The notes beneath the pieces were generated by a model. That model worked only from the letters and a program-made list of their open reading frames with translations. It had not been told where the DNA came from and searched no databases. The translations under genes were made by a program, and so were the position numbers. This document shows, piece after piece, positions 59,008-64,000 of a stretch of DNA of 64,000 nt; the first letter of the stretch is position 1; each line of letters opens with the position of its first letter. This stretch comes from Anaerolineae bacterium (lineage in GTDB: Bacteria; Chloroflexota; Anaerolineae; 4572-78; J111): the NCBI GenBank assembly GCA_023151115.1, contig JAKLJP010000022.1, positions 62,001-126,000 of the forward strand, read 5' to 3'.

Positions 59008-60915
59008 ATGACCACACCCCCTACCCCCCGCGAGCGGGTCAAAACCGCCCTTAACCACCAACAGCCCGACCGGACGCCGGTTGACTTTCTGGCCACCCCG
59101 GAGATTTGGGAGCGGCTGGTCCACCACCTGGGGCTAACCCCTCAGCCGCTAACGGAGGCCGACTTTTTCGACCCCACCTGGGAAGCGATTCTGCGCCATT
59201 TTGAGGTGGACTGCCGCCTCTTTTCCTACGACCAATTTTTTAACCCGCCCGCCTCGATCTTGCGCCCGCAGGCCCAGGTTGACTGGTGGAGTTCACTCAG
59301 CCGCTCCCTGCCCAACCGCATGTGGCGGCAGCGGCTGCCCAACGGCGATATGTATGGACCGTTCGGTCATCATATCCGCATTGTCAAAAACCCCACCGGC
59401 GCGTATGAAGAATTTGCCGGTTGGCCGCTCAAAAGCGCGACCTCGCTGGAAGAGCTTAAACGCTATCCCTGGCCCGACCCCGATTGGTGGGATTTTAGCC
59501 CACTGCCCGACCTCATCCGGCAGCTGGACGCGCACCAGGAGTATCATCTTCGTTTTCGCATCGGCTCGATTTTTGAAACGGCCTGGCAACTGCGCGGCTT
59601 GCAAGAATTTTTGATGGACCTGGTCGTCAACCCGGCCATCCCGCTCTACATCATGGACCGGCTGACCGAGATTTCGGTTGAAATCACTCGCCGGGTTTTG
59701 GACCTGGTCGGCGACCGGCTGGATATGGTCTATTTCTATGACGACGTAGCCACCCAAACCTCGCTGATGATTTCGCAAGAGATGTGGCGCGACTACATCC
59801 GGCCTCGCCACGCCCAACTGGTCGAGCTGGCTAAAAAACACAACCTCGCCGTTATGTACCACTGTGATGGAGCTATTTATCCGCTCATCCCAGAATTGAT
59901 TGAGTTGGGGATTGATCTGCTCAACCCCGTCCAGGCCGACGCCAAAGGCATGGAGCCGCCGCGTCTGAAGGCCGAATTTGGCGACCGGCTCAGCTTTCAC
60001 GGCGGGCTGGACATCATCAAAACCCTGCCGCGCGGCACGGTTGAGGACGTGCGCCGCGAGGTCCGCGAGCGCGTCCAGGTGTTGGGGCGGCAGGGCGGTT
60101 ATATCCTGGCCAGCTCGCACCATATCCAATCCGACACGCCGCTGGCTAACGTGTTGGCGATGTACGAGCTTGACCTGCGCACCTACCGCCCGGATGAAGT
60201 CTCAGCCGGCTGGTCGGAGACCGTCCAGGCCGCGCAGCCGAGCGCGGTGGCGGCTGAATCGACGGCAGTGGCAGATGAGGCTGAAATGTTGCTGGACGAC
60301 CTGTACAACGCTGTTATCGACGGCGACCGCACCATTGTGCAGGAAGTCGTGCCGGAACTGCTGGCGGCGCAGCTTGCCCCCGATGTGATTCTGTACGACG
60401 GCATGATCCCGGCCATGCGCGAGGTCGGGCGGCAGTTTGAAAGCGGCTCTTGTTTTGTGCCGGAAATGCTGGTGGCCGCCAACGCCATGCAGGCCGGGTT
60501 GGACATCTTGAAGCCGCTGCTGGTCAAAAGCGAGATCAAGCCCATTGCCAAAGCGGCGATTGGCACGGTGCAGAGCGACATCCACGACATCGGCAAAAAT
60601 ATGGTCATTATGATGCTGCAAGGGGCCGGCTTCGAGGTAGTAGACCTGGGGGTGAACACCCCGCCGGAGAAGTTCATCCAGGCCGTGCGCGAGGGTGCGC
60701 AGCTTGTCGGCATGTCGGCCCTGCTGACCACGACGATGGTCAACATCCCTATGACCATCCAAAAGCTGGCCGAAGCCGGTGTGCGCAACCAGATCAAGAT
60801 CATCATCGGCGGCGCGCCGCTGACCCAGGAATTTGCCGACCAGGCCGGCGCTGACGGCTTTGCCGCCGATGCCAGCCAGGCCGTGACGGTGGCGAAAGCG
60901 TTGTTGGGGGTTTGA
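59008..60915 (+). CDS. fused uroporphyrinogen-decarboxylase-type methyltransferase / corrinoid protein (CmuA-like)
   Basis: 635 residues. Residues 1 to about 390 have the UroD/MtaA fold: RERVKTALNHQQPDRTPVDF, YDDVATQTSLMISQEMWRDYI, VMYHCDGAIYPLIPELIELG (the likely metal or substrate region, HCDG) and LSFHGGLDIIKTLP. Residues about 425-635 are a corrinoid-binding module: a B12-binding-2 helical domain (EMLLDDLYNAVIDGDRTIVQEV) and a B12 Rossmann domain with the lower-ligand motif DIHDIGKNMVIMML and the GGAPLTQEFADQAGADGFA end. This order and size match CmuA-type bifunctional methyltransferases. It would move a methyl group from an unknown donor to the corrinoid. No corrinoid-to-THF methyltransferase or activator gene is visible. 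AAGGAG precedes ATG 59008. Confidence 0.9.
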   Translation: MTTPPTPRERVKTALNHQQPDRTPVDFLATPEIWERLVHHLGLTPQPLTEADFFDPTWEAILRHFEVDCRLFSYDQFFNPPASILRPQAQVDWWSSLSRSLPNRMWRQRLPNGDMYGPFGHHIRIVKNPTGAYEEFAGWPLKSATSLEELKRYPWPDPDWWDFSPLPDLIRQLDAHQEYHLRFRIGSIFETAWQLRGLQEFLMDLVVNPAIPLYIMDRLTEISVEITRRVLDLVGDRLDMVYFYDDVATQTSLMISQEMWRDYIRPRHAQLVELAKKHNLAVMYHCDGAIYPLIPELIELGIDLLNPVQADAKGMEPPRLKAEFGDRLSFHGGLDIIKTLPRGTVEDVRREVRERVQVLGRQGGYILASSHHIQSDTPLANVLAMYELDLRTYRPDEVSAGWSETVQAAQPSAVAAESTAVADEAEMLLDDLYNAVIDGDRTIVQEVVPELLAAQLAPDVILYDGMIPAMREVGRQFESGSCFVPEMLVAANAMQAGLDILKPLLVKSEIKPIAKAAIGTVQSDIHDIGKNMVIMMLQGAGFEVVDLGVNTPPEKFIQAVREGAQLVGMSALLTTTMVNIPMTIQKLAEAGVRNQIKIIIGGAPLTQEFADQAGADGFAADASQAVTVAKALLGV

Positions 60916-60920
60916 GCCGG

Positions 60921-61060
60921 TGACGCATCGCTATGCGTCACCAGCTACAGGATTATTCGGATAGGCTCTTAATCCAAAAACCTCTGTAGATGACGCATCC
61001 TATGCGTCATCGGCTGGCATAGGGATGCCAACCTACGGGTTTTCGGATAGGTACTTAGAG
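60921..61060. repeat. diverged GACGCATCCCTATGCGTC repeats
   Basis: Two short palindromes (GACGCATCGCTATGCGTC; GATGACGCATCCTATGCGTC) and GGCATAGGGATGCCAACC, with direct repeats of TTCGGATAGG. They share words with the 93-bp repeats at 37228 and 40548. Confidence 0.65.
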
Positions 61061-61082
61061 ATCACACACAGGTAAGAGTAGG

Positions 61083-61174
61083 CGGCTCATGTATAGAACA
61101 AGTGCAATTTAGCGGAGGCGGCCCCCACGCCGCCGAGGGCCGGGCGTGGGAGCCCGGCCTGCTTTGCACTAGTA
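61083..61174. repeat. 92-bp palindromic repeat, copy 2
   Basis: The near-identical copy of 20311-20402. It lies exactly at the 3' side of the IS630 remnant, so the transposase frame runs into it and ends there. Confidence 0.85.
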
Positions 61175-61900
61175 TAGTCAAGGAGAGAACAGGATAAGCC
61201 AGGAGGATTTTTTCTAAAAACAAGGCCGAGGTTTCAGCATTCATAAGCGGTGAGCGCATAATAGCGATGTCTTGACCATTGAGCAAGTTCAAAGCGCCAT
61301 AAAAGTGAGTGCTTTCCCGACCGGGATGGCGTTTGACCTGTGGGGTTTGACCCCGAGCCGCCCAAACAATTTGCAGGGTGGCTTGCAGATACCAGGAAGC
61401 TTCATCGCCCGCCAGAATGACGGTTTTAGGCGCATCTTGGGCCGTGTCTACAATTTTTTTCAAGCTGTTGTTCAAATTCCAGCGTTTTCAACTCATTGCG
61501 GGAACGATAGTAAGCTTCATGGCGTTGGCAACTGAACTCACAGCGGTCAAACAACGTCTGCTAAGCGGTCGCGCTCTTGTAGGTAACCCCATAGTCACGT
61601 TCGATGAGCTTGGCCAAATCTGGCACGGTCCAAAATTGACCGTCGCCATAACACTCAGTTGAGCCGAACAACTGACCTGGGGTATAGCTATGTAATTGCT
61701 CTTGGAGCTGTTCAATTTCCAGCGGGCTGAGTTTGGCTCGACTGCCGCCCCCGCGTTTGTCCACCAGTCCGGCCATACCCACATTGGCGATAGGCCCAAC
61801 ACCATTTCATCAAACCAGAGCGGCTACACCCGGTAATTTCTAGGATCACTTGGAGCGAATAGCTCCTGCCGTACAGTATTGGAAAAGTATTGATTTTAGG
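61175..61900 (-). pseudogene. IS630-family transposase, decayed
   Basis: Read on the minus strand in several frames. An N-terminal HTH region is ILEITGCSRSGLMKWCWAY. After a frame change follows GLVDKRGGGSRAKLSPLEIEQ and TVPDLAKLIERDYGVTYKSA, then a TAG (61561-61563), then QTLFDRCEFSCQRHE. After another shift near an A run come VILAGDEASWYLQATLQIVW and STHFYGALNLLNGQDIA (the DDE domain). The C-terminal end is replaced by the 92-bp repeat. At least two frameshifts, one nonsense codon and a truncation. Confidence 0.8.
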
Positions 61901-63728
61901 TGAGTTCTTCCTCAAGGTCAGGGATTTTATAATCTAACGACTGGTGCCGGAAATAGGTGTTATACAACTCGGCGTAATGGCCGCCTTGCGCCATCAGGCC
62001 GGTGTGATTGCCTTCTTCGACAATCTGGCCGTGGTCCATCACAATAATCCGGTCAGCATTTTTGACGGTGGAGAGGCGGTGGGCGATGACAATAGCGGTG
62101 CGGTCGCGCATCACCGCCTCCAGGCCCTCCTGAATTTGGGCTTCGGTAAAGGGGTCTACACTGGCGGTCGCTTCATCCAGGATGAAGATGGCCGGGTTTT
62201 TGAGCAGAACGCGGGCCAGGGCGACCAACTGCCGTTGCCCCAGCGACAGGTTGGCCCCGCGCTCGCCGACATCGGTCTCCAGGCCGTGCGGCAAATCGCC
62301 CAGCCAATCGCCGCCGCTGATGCCCAGGGCCGCCTGGCGCACCTCATCGTCGCTGGCGCCGGGCCGGCCATAGCGAATGTTCTCGGCCACGCTGGTGGAA
62401 AAAAGGAAAGGCGTCTGCGTGACCAGGCCAATGTGCCGGCGGTACTGCCGCAAATCCAGGCGGCGAATATCCCGGCCATCCAGCAGAATTTGGCCGCTTT
62501 GAAATTCATAAAAGCGGGTCAGCAGCTTGATGATACTGCTTTTACCTGCGCCAGTGTGGCCCACCAGGGCTATCGTTTCCTGGGGGGCAATGGTCAGCGA
62601 AAAATCGGGCAAGACGATTTCGTTGAGATTGTAGCTAAAGTGGACGTGGCGGAACTCGACCTCGCCCGCCAAATCCTTGCCATCCAGAGGCAGCGGAATG
62701 GGCGGTGAGGTTTGGACTACCTTCGGCTCGGCGTCAATCAGGGCAAAAACCCGCTCGGCGGCGGACAGACCATCCTGAAACTGGCTCCAAAACGAGGCAA
62801 TGCCCAGCAACGGAAACCAGAAAAAGCCGACCGACTGCATAAATAAGTACCATTCGCCGGGGCTGACCAGCCCGCTGCGGCTGGTCAAGCCGCCCGCATA
62901 AATCAATAAGCCCACCCCAATCCCCGAAGACGCGCCGACAATGGGAAAGATGGTATTCAGGGTCAGGCCGCGCCGCAGCCCGGCCCGGTAGCCCTGCTCA
63001 TTGTTGTCGCTAAAGGTGGTGTAGATGGCCTGCTCCTGGCGAAAACTTTTGGCCACCATAATTCCGCTGATCGATTCCTGAATCTGGGCATTGATGGTGG
63101 CCGTTACCCGCCGGGCGTCGAGGGTGACGCGCCGGGCAATCCGCCGGAAGCTGAGGGCCAGCGCCACCGCGACCGGGGCAAAAGCCAGCAGCACCAACGT
63201 CAGCCAGACATTGATGGTCAACAGCCAGCCGGCCAGCAGCAGCACCAGCAGCACCTGGCTCATCAGGTTGGTCGAGAGCGTGACCACCTCGGAGAAATCC
63301 TGGGTGTCGGAGGTAATCCGGCTGACCATTTTGCCCGACGGGTGCTCGTCAAAAAAAGAAAGGTCGTGCTCGATGGTGGCCCCAAAAACATCCTGGCGCA
63401 GTTTGAGCACCACGCTGCCGACCACTCGCGCCACCAGCCGCTGCTGAATAAAGTTAAACCCCCAGGCCGCCGCCCCTAATAAAAACACGCCGCCCGCCAG
63501 CAGCGCCATCGCCCCGGTGGTGGGACTCTGCACCAGAATATCCAGGGCGCGGGCAATCAGAATCGGGCTGCCCGTCCCCGCTGCCGCGCTCAAGGTAATC
63601 GCCACAGCAATCACCACCATCTGGGCCGTGTAAGGCCGAAAGTAGCCCACAATCCGGCGCAGCAGTTCCTTATCGCTATAAGTTCGGTCGTAAGCCTCGG
63701 TATCGAGGCCGTTCATGATGAAGCCCAT
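61896..63728 (-). CDS. ABC transporter, fused permease and ATPase
   Basis: 610 residues, a type IV exporter half-transporter. Six membrane helices occupy about residues 35-330 (for example MVVIAVAITLSAAAGTGSPI). The nucleotide-binding domain shows Walker A VGHTGAGKSSIIKLL, the signature NLSLGQRQLVALARVLL, Walker B IFILDEATASVD and the switch His in IVIAHRLSTVKNADR. It exports a lipid, peptide or drug as a homodimer or with a partner; a partner gene is not visible downstream. ATG 63728 or 63716 may be the start. Confidence 0.94.
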   Translation of the reverse strand: MGFIMNGLDTEAYDRTYSDKELLRRIVGYFRPYTAQMVVIAVAITLSAAAGTGSPILIARALDILVQSPTTGAMALLAGGVFLLGAAAWGFNFIQQRLVARVVGSVVLKLRQDVFGATIEHDLSFFDEHPSGKMVSRITSDTQDFSEVVTLSTNLMSQVLLVLLLAGWLLTINVWLTLVLLAFAPVAVALALSFRRIARRVTLDARRVTATINAQIQESISGIMVAKSFRQEQAIYTTFSDNNEQGYRAGLRRGLTLNTIFPIVGASSGIGVGLLIYAGGLTSRSGLVSPGEWYLFMQSVGFFWFPLLGIASFWSQFQDGLSAAERVFALIDAEPKVVQTSPPIPLPLDGKDLAGEVEFRHVHFSYNLNEIVLPDFSLTIAPQETIALVGHTGAGKSSIIKLLTRFYEFQSGQILLDGRDIRRLDLRQYRRHIGLVTQTPFLFSTSVAENIRYGRPGASDDEVRQAALGISGGDWLGDLPHGLETDVGERGANLSLGQRQLVALARVLLKNPAIFILDEATASVDPFTEAQIQEGLEAVMRDRTAIVIAHRLSTVKNADRIIVMDHGQIVEEGNHTGLMAQGGHYAELYNTYFRHQSLDYKIPDLEEELT

Positions 63729-63740
63729 AAGTCTCCGGTA

Positions 63741-63776
63741 CTAAGTAGTAGGTAGTAGGTAGTAGGTAGTAGGGGG
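63741..63776. repeat. tandem GTAGTAG words
   Basis: AAGTAGTAGGTAGTAGGTAG is a short tandem run of GTAGTAG directly upstream of the ABC transporter gene. One half of a word-repeat element without its inverted arm. Confidence 0.7.
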
Positions 63777-63779
63777 TGT

Positions 63780-64000
63780 TTATTTGCGGTGTTCGATGCT
63801 GGCAATGAGGCCGTTGAGAAGGCGGCCTACAGTTTCAGCTTGAGCCACAAGGTCTTGATTGGAGTTGATGTAATCCAAATCTTTGGACAGGATAAAGAAG
63901 TATTTGAGTTCTTCCAGCGAACCTTCAGCAATATTGTAGAAACGGATTTTCTCAGAAAGCCCGCGCCGTTTAAACCCTTCGGCAATGTTCGCCGGGATGG
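63780..64000 (-). CDS. four-helix-bundle protein (23S rRNA intervening-sequence type), partial
   Basis: Seventy-two residues are visible to the window edge: IPANIAEGFKRRGLSEKIRF, FYNIAEGSLEELKYFFILSKDL, and AETVGRLLNGLIASIEHRK before a TAA at 63780. The IPANIAEG and GSLEELKYFFILS motifs are diagnostic of the TIGR02436 family. Such genes are found as stand-alone ORFs or inside 23S rRNA intervening sequences; here no rRNA is adjacent. The 5' end is outside the window. Confidence 0.88.
   Translation of the reverse strand, partial: IPANIAEGFKRRGLSEKIRFYNIAEGSLEELKYFFILSKDLDYINSNQDLVAQAETVGRLLNGLIASIEHRK

Overview
The window looks like a chromosomal segment of a member of the Chloroflexota, probably close to Anaerolineae. 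This is an inference from gene content (class III fructose-1,6-bisphosphatase, DUF1385 membrane protein, archease/RtcB pair, VKOR next to a DsbA-like protein, fused corrinoid methyltransferase), moderate-to-high GC content and intergenic DNA full of imperfect palindromes. No rRNA, tRNA or CRISPR array was found, so the placement is not firm.

Layout. 0-8.3 kb: stress and repair genes: a damaged YtxH-like gene, a phosphoribosyltransferase, a small ORF split by a MITE, a ferredoxin, a PRC-barrel/BON protein, FtsH, and archease plus RtcB RNA ligase. 8.6-19.9 kb: housekeeping genes (DUF1385, TPR protein, Era, an amidohydrolase-CYTH fusion, MoeA, ribosomal protein L25, CoA-transferase, YigZ-like protein). 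Embedded at 13.8-15.3 kb is a three-gene operon of a DsbA-like oxidoreductase, VKOR and a small Cys4 acidic protein. The DsbA reading frame is open except for one TGA exactly where the first active-site cysteine belongs, so it is a strong selenoprotein candidate. 20.5-29.7 kb: acetyl-CoA hydrolase/transferase, VOC proteins, Tag glycosylase, DUF2461, WYL regulator, GNAT, class III FBPase, a small HTH protein and a PAP2 phosphatase.

30-41 kb is a scarred, mobile region: tyrosine recombinase, a hybrid histidine kinase pseudogene, an ISAs1-like element (1230 bp, with a near-perfect target duplication) inserted into an IS110-like remnant, a frameshifted aldo/keto reductase, a half-length EamA transporter, a cupin, two more aldo/keto reductases and an AraC regulator, with several MITE-like palindromes.

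41.9-57 kb is a catabolic cluster with all genes on the minus strand: MarR regulator, HpaE-like aldehyde dehydrogenase, tyrosine-decarboxylase-like enzyme, acetoacetate-decarboxylase-family protein, FAH-family isomerase/decarboxylase, VOC extradiol dioxygenase, APC permease, aromatic amino acid decarboxylase, PuuA-like glutamine synthetase, cytochrome P450 and two glutamine amidotransferases. Together these suggest uptake and decarboxylation of an aromatic amino acid, gamma-glutamylation of the amine, oxidation, deglutamylation and meta-cleavage of a catechol. This combination is not one I recognise as a described pathway.

57-64 kb: a small membrane protein behind a consensus promoter that is followed immediately by a terminator-like hairpin, a PfkB kinase, a CmuA-like fused methyltransferase/corrinoid protein, a decayed IS630 element, an ABC exporter, and the end of a four-helix-bundle protein gene at the window edge.
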